NCBI RefSeq assembly: GCF_030317205.1
Contig: NZ_JASZYB010000001.1
Location: 434,001 to 498,000 of the forward strand
Direction of reading: 5' to 3'
DNA from: Variovorax sp. J2L1-78
GTDB taxonomy: Bacteria > Pseudomonadota > Gammaproteobacteria > Burkholderiales > Burkholderiaceae_C
Length of the DNA stretch: 64,000 nucleotides
In this document: positions 46,173 to 54,486 of the stretch, piece after piece
How the letters are laid out: each line of letters starts with the position of its first letter
How positions within the stretch are numbered: the stretch's first letter is position 1
Translations under genes and position numbers: made by a program
The notes under the pieces: model-generated
What the model was told of the DNA's origin: nothing
Database searches by the model: none
What the model saw: the letters and a program-made list of their open reading frames with translations, nothing else

Positions 46173-47696
46173 TCAGACCGCCGACGTCACCTGCTGCGCC
46201 GCGCCCGACCCCTCCAACACCGGCGGCGCAGTCACGATCGACCGCAGCGCTGGCTCGACCTTCGATGCCCGCAGCTTCGCCAGATCCGGCCGCGGCCGGC
46301 GCAGTTCGGGGATGGCCGCGAAGGCCTGTTCCATCGCATGCGACGCGCCGAGCACTTGCGCGTCGGCGCGGAAGCCGCCCACCACCTGCAGGCCGAAGGG
46401 CATGCCGCGGTGGTCGACGCCGCAGGGCAGGGCCATGGCCGGGTTGGTCGCGAGCGTGACCACGTAGGTCAGTGCGAGCCAGCGGTAGTAGTTCTCCTGC
46501 GGCTCACCGTTGATGGTGTCGGCGTACATCTGCGTCCACGGGAAGGGCGACACCGGCGTGGTGGGCGAGAGCACCAGGTCGTACTCGGCGAAGGTGCGCT
46601 GGAAGCGGGCGATGAGCCGGGTCTGCTCGGCCTGCGCCCAGGCGCTGTCGGGCAGCGACATGCGTGCGCCCATCTCGTAGTTGGCGCGCGAGTTGGAGCC
46701 GAGGCTGGCCGGGTCCTTCTGGTAGGCGGCGTGCATGCCGGCCACGAAGGCTTCGGCGCGCAGCACGTCGAAGCAGCGGTGCGCCTCGCCGAGGTCGAAC
46801 GTGACCTCGTCGCAACGGGCGAACAGGTGCTTCATCGCGGCGATCTTCTGGCGGAAGGTGGCGCGGATGTCGTTGTCGACGGCGCAGGTGCCGAAGTCTT
46901 CGGTGTAAGCCACGCGCAGGCGGCTCAGGTCGACGTCCTGCGGCTTGAGGAAAGCCAGCGGGTCGAGCGGGTAGCTCAGCGGGTCGCCCGCATGCATGCC
47001 GGCGGAGGCGGCCATCTGCAGGCAGGCGTCCTCCACGCTGCGGCCCATGGGGCCGACGACCGAGATGGGCGTCCATCCCAGCAGCTTGCGCACGCTCGGC
47101 ACCACGCCGGGCGAGGGGCGGAAGCCCACCACGCCGCACTTGGCCGCCGGAATGCGCAGCGACCCGCCGGTGTCGGAGCCGGTGCACAGCGGCAGCATGT
47201 CGCAGGCCAGCGCCGCGGCCGAGCCGCCGGAGGAGCCGCCGGCGTTGAGGTTCGGGTCGAAGGGGTTGCCGGTTGCGCCCCACACGACGTTGCGCGAATT
47301 CGCGCCCGCGCCCATCTCGGGCACGTTGGTCTTGCCCGCGACGATGGCGCCGGCCTGACGCAGCCGCGCGACCAGCACGATGTCTTCGTCGGGCACATGG
47401 GCGCGGTAGATCGGCGAGCCCCAGGTGGTCAGCAGGCCCGCGGTCGGCTCGAGGTCCTTCACGCCCAGCGGCAGGCCGTGCAGCAGGCCGAGGGGCTCGC
47501 CCGCCAGCACCGCGCGTTCGGCGGCCTGGGCTTCGCCCCGCGCGCGCTCGAAGGCGGTCGCGGTGACGGCGTTGACATGCGGGTTGAGGTCTTCGATGCG
47601 CGCGATGCAGGCATCGAGCAGTTCGACGGGGGAGATGGCCTTGCGGCCGATCAGGCGGCGCAGTTCGACGGCGGAGGTTTCGACGAGTTCGCTCAT
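46173..47696 (-). CDS. Amidase (amidase signature family)
   Basis: A 507-residue amidase-signature enzyme with the Ser-cisSer-Lys triad: Lys80 (PLGVKDL), Ser155 (AGGSSGGSAAA) and nucleophile Ser179 (SDTGGSLRIPA). The 24-residue spacing between the serines matches malonamidase-type enzymes. It hydrolyses an amide to acid and ammonia in the cytoplasm. The start at 47696 is 5 bases from the stop of the upstream Bug gene, and both are divergent from the LysR gene. The long frame upstream is a shadow of the Bug gene. Confidence 0.92.
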   Translation of the reverse strand: MSELVETSAVELRRLIGRKAISPVELLDACIARIEDLNPHVNAVTATAFERARGEAQAAERAVLAGEPLGLLHGLPLGVKDLEPTAGLLTTWGSPIYRAHVPDEDIVLVARLRQAGAIVAGKTNVPEMGAGANSRNVVWGATGNPFDPNLNAGGSSGGSAAALACDMLPLCTGSDTGGSLRIPAAKCGVVGFRPSPGVVPSVRKLLGWTPISVVGPMGRSVEDACLQMAASAGMHAGDPLSYPLDPLAFLKPQDVDLSRLRVAYTEDFGTCAVDNDIRATFRQKIAAMKHLFARCDEVTFDLGEAHRCFDVLRAEAFVAGMHAAYQKDPASLGSNSRANYEMGARMSLPDSAWAQAEQTRLIARFQRTFAEYDLVLSPTTPVSPFPWTQMYADTINGEPQENYYRWLALTYVVTLATNPAMALPCGVDHRGMPFGLQVVGGFRADAQVLGASHAMEQAFAAIPELRRPRPDLAKLRASKVEPALRSIVTAPPVLEGSGAAQQVTSAV

Positions 47697-47701
47697 GGGC
47701 C

Positions 47702-48691
47702 TCAGTCTGCCGTGATGTTGGCGCGTACGGCGAGGGCGCGCATCACCGGCAGTTCGCGGTTGATCAGCGCGGCGGAGGCGGCCGCGTTGCTGTACGACGG
47801 CTCGAAGCCCTGGGCGACCAGCTTGGCGCGGGTGTCGGCGTCGGCCATGGTGACGGCCAGCGCCTTTTCGAGGCGGGCCTTGACGTCCGCCGGCAGGCCC
47901 TTCGGCGCCGCCAGGATGAGCCAGGTGTCCATGTCGATGTCCGGGTAGCCGCTCTCGGCCATCGTCGGCACGTTGGGCAGCAGGGCAGAGCGCTTGGCCG
48001 CCGTCACGGCGATGGCCTTGATCTTGCCGCTCTTGAGCTGCGGAATGGCCGCCGACACGGTGTCCACGCTGAAGGGGATCTGCCCGCCCATCAGGTCGGT
48101 CATGGCCGGTGCGCTGCCCTTGTAGGGCACGTGCGTCATCTTCAAGCCGGCGGCGTACAGCACGGTCTCGCCGGCGAACTGCGCCGTGGTGCCGCTGCCG
48201 TAGGAGCCGTAGGCGTACTTGCCCGGCGCGGCCTTCACGTAGTCGACGAACTGCTTCACCGTGGTGACCGGCACGTCCTTGTTGGCCAGCAGGATCAGGC
48301 TGGTGCGGCCGGTGATGCCGATCGGGTCGAAGCTCTTGACCGGGTCGTAGGGCAGGTTGTTGCGGATGGCCGGGTTCACCGTGAAGGTGGTGCCCGAACT
48401 CACCAGCAGCGTGTAGCCGTCGGCCGGCGCCTTGGCGACGTAGGCCGCACCGATGACGGTGCCGGCGCCGGCGCGGTTCTCCACCACCACCGGCTGGCCC
48501 AGTTCCTGGCCCAGGCGCAGGCCGATCACGCGGCCGAGCACGTCGGTGGCGCCGCCTGGTGGGAAGGGGATCACCAGCGTGATCGGCTTGGTCGGGTAGT
48601 CGGCCGCGACGGCGGCGAACGGCGCGGCCAGCGTGGCGGCCACGAGGCAGCCGGCGGTCGCAAGGCGGGTGAGGGCGGTGGAGGCTTTCAT
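47702..48691 (-). CDS. Bug-family periplasmic solute receptor
   Basis: A 329-residue exported receptor with a signal peptide (cleavage near AVAADY). Bug motifs include YPTKPITLVIPFPPGGATDVLGRVI, VVENRAGAGT, APADGYTLL and LPYDPVKSFDPIG. It probably captures the amide substrate of the amidase encoded 5 bases downstream. No TctAB partners are encoded nearby. A 7-5-7 palindrome lies about 56 bases before its start. Confidence 0.93.
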   Translation of the reverse strand: MKASTALTRLATAGCLVAATLAAPFAAVAADYPTKPITLVIPFPPGGATDVLGRVIGLRLGQELGQPVVVENRAGAGTVIGAAYVAKAPADGYTLLVSSGTTFTVNPAIRNNLPYDPVKSFDPIGITGRTSLILLANKDVPVTTVKQFVDYVKAAPGKYAYGSYGSGTTAQFAGETVLYAAGLKMTHVPYKGSAPAMTDLMGGQIPFSVDTVSAAIPQLKSGKIKAIAVTAAKRSALLPNVPTMAESGYPDIDMDTWLILAAPKGLPADVKARLEKALAVTMADADTRAKLVAQGFEPSYSNAAASAALINRELPVMRALAVRANITAD

Positions 48692-48746
48692 GACGCGATG
48701 CTAGGCGTCGACCTCTGTTGCGACAAGCACCATGTTTAGAATATTG

Positions 48747-48765
48747 GATTGCCAAAAAGGCAATC
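48747..48765. promoter_or_regulatory. LysR-type operator candidate, site 1
   Basis: A perfect palindrome, GATTGCC (48747-48753), AAAAA, GGCAATC (48759-48765), contains the T-N11-A pattern of LysR sites. It lies between the divergent Bug and LysR genes. The same arms with a different spacer recur at 49744-49762. Confidence 0.7.
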
Positions 48766-48806
48766 GACCGGCCAGAATTCCTAGGTCAACCACGACGAAA
48801 GCGCCC

Positions 48807-49724
48807 ATGCCGCCCAGCCATGCCCTGCAGGAGACCGCGGTCCGCTACTTCCTCGAAGTGGTGAAGGCCGGCTCGATCAAGGACGCCGCGGCCAAGCTCA
48901 ACGTCGCGCCCTCGGCGGTGAGCCGCCAGGTGGCGCGGCTCGAGAGCGAGCTCGACACGCTGCTCTTCGAACGGCGTTCGCGCGGCATGGTGCCCAACGC
49001 CGCCGGCGAATTGCTGGCTGCGCATGCCAAGCGCACCCAGCAGGACATCGAGCGCGTCACCGGCGACATCTCGGCGCTGCGCGGCCTGCGCAGCGGCCAT
49101 GTGCGGGTGGTCAGTGCCGAGGGCTTCGCCTTCGACTTCATCCCGACGCTGATCGCGCGCTTCCGCGAGCGCTACACCGGCATCCGCTTCCACCTGGAGG
49201 TGTGCGGGCAGAGCGAGGTGGCGCGGCGCATCCGCGACGGCGAGGCCGATGTCGGCCTCACGCTCAGCGGCGTGCCCGAGGCCGGCATCAAGCTGGAACT
49301 GCGCCACCCGAGCCCCATCCTTGCGGTGATGGCCGCCGGCCATCCGCTGGCCGGGCAGCGCCAGCTGTCGCTGAGCCAGGTGGTGGCCTACCCGCTGGCG
49401 CTGCCGCTCAAGCACAGCTCGCTGCGGCAGTTGCTCGACATCAGCTGCAGCCGCCAGGGCCTGCAGTACGAGGTCGCCATGTCGAGCAACCACGCCGACG
49501 CGCTCGTGAGCTTTGCGGCCGCCGGCGGCGGTGGCATCGCCTTCTATGGCGAGCTGTCGATCCGGACGCGGCTGGTGAGCAGCGCCCTGGTGGCGATCCC
49601 GCTGCGCGACCGCGAAATGAACGAGCGCTACCTCGAGGTCGAGACGCTGGCCGGCCGCCCGCTGCCGGAGGCTGGCAAGGCCTTCGTCCAGTACCTGACG
49701 GATGCGATCAAGGCCGGTATCTAG
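48807..49724 (+). CDS. LysR-family transcriptional regulator
   Basis: A 305-residue LysR protein. The winged helix begins near residue 9 (QETAVRYFLEVVKAGSIKDAAAKLNVAPSAVSRQVARLE, split here into its two helices) and a standard effector domain follows. The ATG at 48807 gives the normal N terminus. Identical-armed palindromes lie on both sides of the gene, one in front of the Bug/amidase operon and one in front of the FAD enzyme, marking these as its probable targets. Confidence 0.92.
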   Translation: MPPSHALQETAVRYFLEVVKAGSIKDAAAKLNVAPSAVSRQVARLESELDTLLFERRSRGMVPNAAGELLAAHAKRTQQDIERVTGDISALRGLRSGHVRVVSAEGFAFDFIPTLIARFRERYTGIRFHLEVCGQSEVARRIRDGEADVGLTLSGVPEAGIKLELRHPSPILAVMAAGHPLAGQRQLSLSQVVAYPLALPLKHSSLRQLLDISCSRQGLQYEVAMSSNHADALVSFAAAGGGGIAFYGELSIRTRLVSSALVAIPLRDREMNERYLEVETLAGRPLPEAGKAFVQYLTDAIKAGI

Positions 49725-49743
49725 CGGACGAGAGCGGCCAACA

Positions 49744-49762
49744 GATTGCCGTAACGGCAATC
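49744..49762. promoter_or_regulatory. LysR-type operator candidate, site 2
   Basis: GATTGCC (49744-49750), GTAAC, GGCAATC (49756-49762) has the same 7-base arms as site 1 with a different 5-base spacer. It lies 20 bases after the LysR stop and about 90 bases before the FAD dehydrogenase start. Confidence 0.7.
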
Positions 49763-49852
49763 GATGGTTCGATTAATTGCGGCCGCGGCACCGTCGCCGG
49801 AGGCGGCCCGGCGGCACAATTCCGGCAGCTTCCTTCCACGCACTCATCTCCC

Positions 49853-51097
49853 ATGAAGAACACCGCAACCGTCGTGCTCGGCGCCGGCATGGTCGGCCTG
49901 GGCACCGCGCTGGCGCTGCAGCAGCGCGGCCATGCGGTCACGCTGGTCGACCGCAAGCGGCCCGGCCGCGAAACCTCCTACGGCAACGCCGGCATCATCC
50001 AGCGCGAGGCGGTCGAGCCCTATGCCTTCCCGCGCGACCTGTCCACGCTGCTGCGCGTCGCGACCGGTCGCAGCAACGACGCGAACTACCACCTGGGCGC
50101 CCTGTGGTCGCTGCTGCCGCCCCTGGCGCGCTACTGGCATGCCTCGGCGCCCCGGCGCTATGCGCCCATCGCCGACGCCTACGGCAAGCTGATCGCGCAG
50201 TCCATCGAGGCCCACCGCCCGCTCATCGCCGACGCCGGCGCCGACGCGCTGGTGAGCCGCAACGGCTGGCGCCAGGCCTACCGCGACCCGGCGGGCTTCG
50301 AGGCGGCGGCCGCGGCGGCACGCCAGTTGGCGCAGCGCACCGGACTCGATGCGGTGGTGCTCGACAGCGCCGCGCTGTCGGTGGCCGAGCCGGCCCTGCG
50401 CCTTCCGCTGGCCGGGGCCATCCACTGGCGCGACCCGTGGTCGATCAGCGACCCCGGCGAACTGGTGGCGCGCTATGCGCAGCTCTTCGTGCGCCGCGGC
50501 GGCCGCTTCGCCCATGGCGATGCGTCGACGCTGCGCCAGCGCGGCAGCGGCTGGTCGGTGCAGACGGACGACGGCCCGGTCGAGGCCGAACGCATGGTGG
50601 TGGCGCTCGGCCCATGGGCCGGCACGCTCACCCGCCAGCTCGGCTACCGCCTGCCGCTCTTCGTCAAGCGCGGCTACCACCGCCACTACGCTACGCCGGT
50701 GCGGCTGAACGCGCCGATGCTCGATGTGGCCCATGGCGTGATGCTGGCGCCGATGTCGCTCGGCCTGCGCCTGACCACCGGCGCGGAGTTCGCCCGCATC
50801 GACGCCCCGGCGACGCCGGTTCAGTTGCGCCACGCCGAGCGCAGCACGCAGGCACTGATCGACCTCGGCGCGCCGGTGGAGGCGGTGCCCTGGCTGGGCG
50901 CCCGGCCGTGTACCGCCGACATGAAGCCGGTGATCGGCCCGGCGCCGCGGCACGCGGGCCTGTGGTTCAACTTCGGCCATTCGCACCAGGGCTTCACGCT
51001 CGGCCCGGCCACGGGGCGCCTGCTGACTGAGATGATGGATGGCGAGACGCCGTTCACCGACCCGGCGCCTTACCTGCCGAGCCGTTTCGAGCGGTGA
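49853..51097 (+). CDS. FAD-dependent amine/D-amino-acid dehydrogenase (DadA-like)
   Basis: A 414-residue flavoprotein of the DAO family. The FAD motif is LGAGMVGLGTALALQQRG (from residue 9). A substrate domain follows, and the C-terminal GPAPRHAGLWFNFGHSHQGFTLGPATG segment closes the FAD site. DadA-type enzymes deaminate D-amino acids or secondary amines and pass electrons to the membrane chain. The ATG at 49853 gives the canonical start. With the Bug receptor and amidase under one predicted LysR, it may act on the released amine or amino acid. Confidence 0.88.
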   Translation: MKNTATVVLGAGMVGLGTALALQQRGHAVTLVDRKRPGRETSYGNAGIIQREAVEPYAFPRDLSTLLRVATGRSNDANYHLGALWSLLPPLARYWHASAPRRYAPIADAYGKLIAQSIEAHRPLIADAGADALVSRNGWRQAYRDPAGFEAAAAAARQLAQRTGLDAVVLDSAALSVAEPALRLPLAGAIHWRDPWSISDPGELVARYAQLFVRRGGRFAHGDASTLRQRGSGWSVQTDDGPVEAERMVVALGPWAGTLTRQLGYRLPLFVKRGYHRHYATPVRLNAPMLDVAHGVMLAPMSLGLRLTTGAEFARIDAPATPVQLRHAERSTQALIDLGAPVEAVPWLGARPCTADMKPVIGPAPRHAGLWFNFGHSHQGFTLGPATGRLLTEMMDGETPFTDPAPYLPSRFER

Positions 51098-51136
51098 GCC
51101 GACCGGCGGCGCGTCGGCTCGCCGGGTGCTGGGCGG

Positions 51137-52252
51137 CTACGCGTCGATGACGGTCTGCAGCCGATGCGCGAGGAAGAAGCGCAGCATCTGCGCACTCGCA
51201 TCGATGCCCGTGGGGTCGGTGTAGCTGCCTTGCGTGCTGCCGCCCGACCAGGCGTGGCCGGCACCGTGCAGCCGCCAGTATTCGGCCCGCGCGCCGCCGT
51301 CGCGGTCGGTGTAGACGGTGCGCGTGTAGCGCCGGCCTGCAGGCGCGCTTCCCTCGGAAGCCTTCGCCTCGGGCAACGCGCCCGACGGGTCGCGGTGGGC
51401 TGCCCGCACCGCGTCGACGATGGCCGTCGCGTTGCGCACGTGCACCGTGGCATCGGCATCGCCGTGGAAGACGATCGTCGGCGGAACCGGGGCCGACACG
51501 CCGTTGCCGGCGTCCGAACCCACGCCATGGCGCATGGCCGCCAGCGCCGACGGCAGGTCGCTGGCCGCCCCGCTGGGCAGGCCCGAGTGCACGCCCACGG
51601 CGGCGACCAGGTCGGGGTAGCAGCGCCCGAGGATGTCGGCCATGGCACCGCCGGCGGACAGCCCCGCCACGTAGATCCGGGACGCATCGACGTCGTGTTC
51701 GGCCGCGATCGATCGGATGAGCATCGCGAGCGCTTCCGGCTCGCCCGCGCCGCGCGCCTGGTGCTGTGGCTTGAACCAGTTCCAGCACCGCTGCGCATTG
51801 GCGTGCTGGGTCTGCTCGGGGTACAGGACGAGTGCCCCGGCCTCGCGGGCGAGCACGTTCATGCGCGTGCCGGCAGCAAAGTCCGCAGCGCCCTGGGTGC
51901 AGCCGTGGAGCATGACGATCAGCGGGCGCTGCGCCGCGCCGCTGTCGCTGGCGTGGGGTGGCACATAGAGCTTGTAGGCCAGGGTGCGTCCCCGGTGGCT
52001 GGCGCTGCCGTCCAGCCACCGCTCGGTGCCGTGCGCGGTGCGCTCGCCCGTCGGCATTGCGGGGGGCACCCGCTGCGCGACGGGGGCGGGATTGGGCGCA
52101 TCGACGGTGTCCTGGCGCTGCGCGCTCGGGCCGCGCAGCGCGCGCTGGATCGCCCGCGTGGCGTCCATCAGTTGCCCGAGCCGGGTCTGCTGCATGGCGT
52201 CGCTCATGCGGTGGAGAAGAGGGTTCAAGAGGTCTTTCGGTGGGCGGATCAC
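51137..52252 (-). CDS. PHB-depolymerase-family esterase (LpqC-like)
   Basis: Up to 371 residues. The catalytic core has LHGCTQGAADFAAGTRMN (oxyanion region), GLSAGGAM (nucleophile Ser in GxSxG), FHGDADATVH and GAGHAWSGG (catalytic His). This is the PHB depolymerase/feruloyl-esterase type of alpha/beta hydrolase. No signal peptide is seen, so an intracellular depolymerase or esterase role is likely. The GTG start at 52252 and the ATG at 52207 both lack a good ribosome site; the latter is a fair alternative. It is 4 bases downstream of the ribbon-helix-helix gene. Confidence 0.85.
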   Translation of the reverse strand: MIRPPKDLLNPLLHRMSDAMQQTRLGQLMDATRAIQRALRGPSAQRQDTVDAPNPAPVAQRVPPAMPTGERTAHGTERWLDGSASHRGRTLAYKLYVPPHASDSGAAQRPLIVMLHGCTQGAADFAAGTRMNVLAREAGALVLYPEQTQHANAQRCWNWFKPQHQARGAGEPEALAMLIRSIAAEHDVDASRIYVAGLSAGGAMADILGRCYPDLVAAVGVHSGLPSGAASDLPSALAAMRHGVGSDAGNGVSAPVPPTIVFHGDADATVHVRNATAIVDAVRAAHRDPSGALPEAKASEGSAPAGRRYTRTVYTDRDGGARAEYWRLHGAGHAWSGGSTQGSYTDPTGIDASAQMLRFFLAHRLQTVIDA

Positions 52253-52256
52253 TGGA

Positions 52257-52676
52257 TCAATGGATGCGCCCGGCCAGGGCGTCCTTGACGGAAGCGCTGG
52301 CGTGCAGGGCGCCGAGCACGGTGATGGAGTCGATGGTGGCGGCAGCCAGTTCGGGCGAGACGTCCCGGCCGATCACGGCCAGCCCGAGCACGCGGATGTC
52401 GAGCCGCTCGTTCGCGGCACGCGCCGCTTCCAGGTCTTTGGCCGAGAACTGCTGCAGGCCCAGCACCAGCATCTTGCGGGAGGCGGCCTGCCGCAGGGCG
52501 TCGGCGTGGATGGCCAGCTGCCCGCGGATGGCGGTACGGATGAAGTCGGTCCGATTCGCGTAGAAGCGCTCGGCCACCAGCAGGTCGATGTGGCCGAGGT
52601 CGACGTAGCCCAGGTTGATCGTGATCTTCTCGGACTCGGGAAGCTTGACGGGAGATGATGCGAATTCGGCAGCCAT
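52257..52676 (-). CDS. Ribbon-helix-helix (CopG-like) regulator
   Basis: A 139-residue protein. An N-terminal ribbon-helix-helix is suggested by KITINLGYVDLGHIDLLVAE, then NRTDFIRTAIRGQL. The C-terminal half is helical and hydrophobic (VLGLAVIGRDVSPELAAATID) and could oligomerise. It is called a regulator because a 7-4-7 palindrome lies 13 bases before its ATG, positioned for autorepression. AGGA precedes the start. It probably forms an operon with the downstream PHB-depolymerase-type gene, hinting at control of polyester metabolism. Confidence 0.72.
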   Translation of the reverse strand: MAAEFASSPVKLPESEKITINLGYVDLGHIDLLVAERFYANRTDFIRTAIRGQLAIHADALRQAASRKMLVLGLQQFSAKDLEAARAANERLDIRVLGLAVIGRDVSPELAAATIDSITVLGALHASASVKDALAGRIH

Positions 52677-52689
52677 ACGCCATCCTAAC

Positions 52690-52707
52690 ACCATCCACCT
52701 GGATGGT
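52690..52707. promoter_or_regulatory. Palindrome upstream of the ribbon-helix-helix gene
   Basis: ACCATCC (52690-52696) and GGATGGT (52701-52707), separated by ACCT, form a perfect inverted repeat just upstream of the minus-strand start at 52676. It could instead be the terminator stem of the CheB-like gene, but there is no T tract. Confidence 0.5.
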
Positions 52708-52752
52708 TTGGAGGATTCGGTGCGAAATTGCCGGAGCGACTGGCGCCGCGGC

Positions 52753-53388
52753 TTACTTCTTTTTGCTGGCTTGTTCCGCTGCGAGGGCCGGCAGATCGCC
52801 GTGGACCAGTTGGACGAGCAACGGGGCCATGTCGTCGAGCGTGCAGCAGTAGTCCGGGTGGTCCAGCCGGAGCGCGCTGGCGGGCATGCCGCTCTCCACC
52901 GCCTCGCCGGGGTCCTGGACCACGCCGATCCCGCCGGCCGCCTCGACGCGCGTGAGCCCGGCGGTGCCGTCGTGCGAGGCGCCGCTGAGCACGACGCCGA
53001 TCACCCGCCGCCCGAACGTCGCCGCCGCCGTTTCGAAAAGGCGGTTGACCGAGGGACCCCCCTCGGAGAAGGCACGTTCGTACTCCAGCGCGATGATGTC
53101 CGGCGGCACGATGACCATGTGCTGGCGCGCGGGTGCCACCACCACGCGGCCCCGACGCACCATGAGGCCGTCGGTGGCATAGATGACGGGCATGCGTGAA
53201 TAGCCGCAGAGGATCTGCAGCACGCTGGATGCCGGTTGCGAACCCACGTCCAGCGCCAGCAGGACGGCGGCGTCGAAGGTCCGGGGGAGGGCGGCCAGCA
53301 GCTTGCACAGGGCGGTCAGTCCGCCCGAGCCGGCACCGATCACCACCACATCGCGTCGATCCCGACCATGGGTCTGCCCGCCGGGCAA
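52753..53388 (-). CDS. Degenerate CheB-type methylesterase domain protein
   Basis: About 211 residues with a CheB C-terminal (methylesterase) fold and no receiver domain. VVVIGAGSGGLTALCKLLAALP aligns with the CheB segment around catalytic Ser164, but the Ser position is Gly and the neighbour is Ser. The catalytic His region reads LALDVG, with Asp where CheB has QHMP. The Asp of SGASHDGTAGL is conserved. Activity is therefore doubtful. The start is uncertain: TTG at 53388 is chosen, while a GTG at 53469 would overlap the dps-like gene by 49 bases. The C terminus ends in three lysines. Confidence 0.65.
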   Translation of the reverse strand: MPGGQTHGRDRRDVVVIGAGSGGLTALCKLLAALPRTFDAAVLLALDVGSQPASSVLQILCGYSRMPVIYATDGLMVRRGRVVVAPARQHMVIVPPDIIALEYERAFSEGGPSVNRLFETAAATFGRRVIGVVLSGASHDGTAGLTRVEAAGGIGVVQDPGEAVESGMPASALRLDHPDYCCTLDDMAPLLVQLVHGDLPALAAEQASKKK

Positions 53389-53420
53389 TGGCGACCCGTC
53401 GGTCAGGGATCGGGCGAAGG

Positions 53421-54035
53421 TCAGGCGCTCACCGGCGAGGCGGCGACCAGGTGCTCGGTGAGGAACCACACCTGCAGCTCGTTGGTGCGCAGCACGTTGC
53501 TGACGAACACGTCGTTGCTGCCGTCGTCACCCGCCTCGTCGACCGCCTTGGCCGCCTTGCGCGCTTCGATGATGATGTGCTCGTGCGCCTCGGCGAGGCG
53601 TCGGATCTGGACCGCCGCCGGCTCGCGACCGCGCGGCGGGCGCTTGATCTTGGTGGTCTCGGCGATGTCCGCCGCCATGGCCAGTGCGATGCCGCCGAGC
53701 AGCTGGATGCGCTCGGCCAGGATGTCGACGATCAGCACCTGGGCCTCGAAGTGCTGGTCGTACATCAGGTGCAGTTGGTTGAAGGTCGGGCCGACCACCT
53801 GCCAGTGGTGCTTCTTGTACATGTCGCGCAGCGTGATGGTGTCCGCCAGGCACTGGTTCAACAGGGCGACGCTGTCCTTGCAGACCTTCTCGGACAGGCC
53901 GTTCGGCAACTTGACGATCTCGCCGAACTTCTGCGTCTCGTGGCTGCGTTGGTCGAGGTCGGGGGCGACCTCGCTGGGTTGCTGCTTCTGGGTGGCGCTG
54001 AGGTTGTCGGATTTGGTTTCGGTGCGCGTGGCCAT
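53421..54035 (-). CDS. dps: Dps-family DNA-protection ferritin
   Basis: A 204-residue Dps protein. A Lys/Gln-rich N terminus of about 40 residues, suited to DNA binding, precedes the four-helix bundle. The ferroxidase-site region reads YKKHHWQVVGP, then QLHLMYDQHFEAQ, with the conserved His, Asp and Glu at subunit interfaces. The protein stores iron and protects DNA from H2O2. GGAG lies upstream of the ATG at 54035. Confidence 0.93.
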   Translation of the reverse strand: MATRTETKSDNLSATQKQQPSEVAPDLDQRSHETQKFGEIVKLPNGLSEKVCKDSVALLNQCLADTITLRDMYKKHHWQVVGPTFNQLHLMYDQHFEAQVLIVDILAERIQLLGGIALAMAADIAETTKIKRPPRGREPAAVQIRRLAEAHEHIIIEARKAAKAVDEAGDDGSNDVFVSNVLRTNELQVWFLTEHLVAASPVSA

Positions 54036-54156
54036 GGGAAGTTCTCCGGAGTTTGAATCTAGTGAACCTTTGTAGTCCTCGCATAGAGCCCCCTGCGTAG
54101 GGCAGCAGCCCGTGTCGACCCCTCCCGTTCAGCCGTGCCCGTGCGAGGCAAGCCGC

Positions 54157-54486
54157 TCACCGTCCCGGCGAGAGGCCCTGGGCGTGCAGCACTGCCTTGA
54201 GGCGCCGCACCTCTCGCTGCAGGTCGAGGATCAGCGCGGCGGCGTCGAGCCCGACGCCGAAGTCGCGCTCCAGCCGGCGAGCGGCCAGCGCCTGTTGCAG
54301 GTCGGCGCTCTGGAAGCGCCACTCGTCGGGCCGCGGCGACGGTGCCGACAGCTCGACGATGCCGACCTCGACCAGTTGGACGACCCACTCGATCTCGGCG
54401 CCGCAGGCGTGGGCCAATTCATGGGCGGCCAGCGGGTGCGCCAGGCCCGGCGCGGTGGTGGTGACGGATACGGTGGCCATGGTCAT
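54157..54486 (-). CDS. cbpM: CbpM-like chaperone modulator
   Basis: A 109-residue protein with a MerR-like helical fold (LAAHELAHACGAEIEWVVQLVEVGIVEL, given here as its first two helices) and a C-terminal coiled coil (ALILDLQREVRRLKAVL). CbpM binds the J domain of CbpA and inhibits it. Its ATG overlaps the last base of the cbpA stop (TGATG), the usual cbpA-cbpM order. Confidence 0.85.
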   Translation of the reverse strand: MTMATVSVTTTAPGLAHPLAAHELAHACGAEIEWVVQLVEVGIVELSAPSPRPDEWRFQSADLQQALAARRLERDFGVGLDAAALILDLQREVRRLKAVLHAQGLSPGR

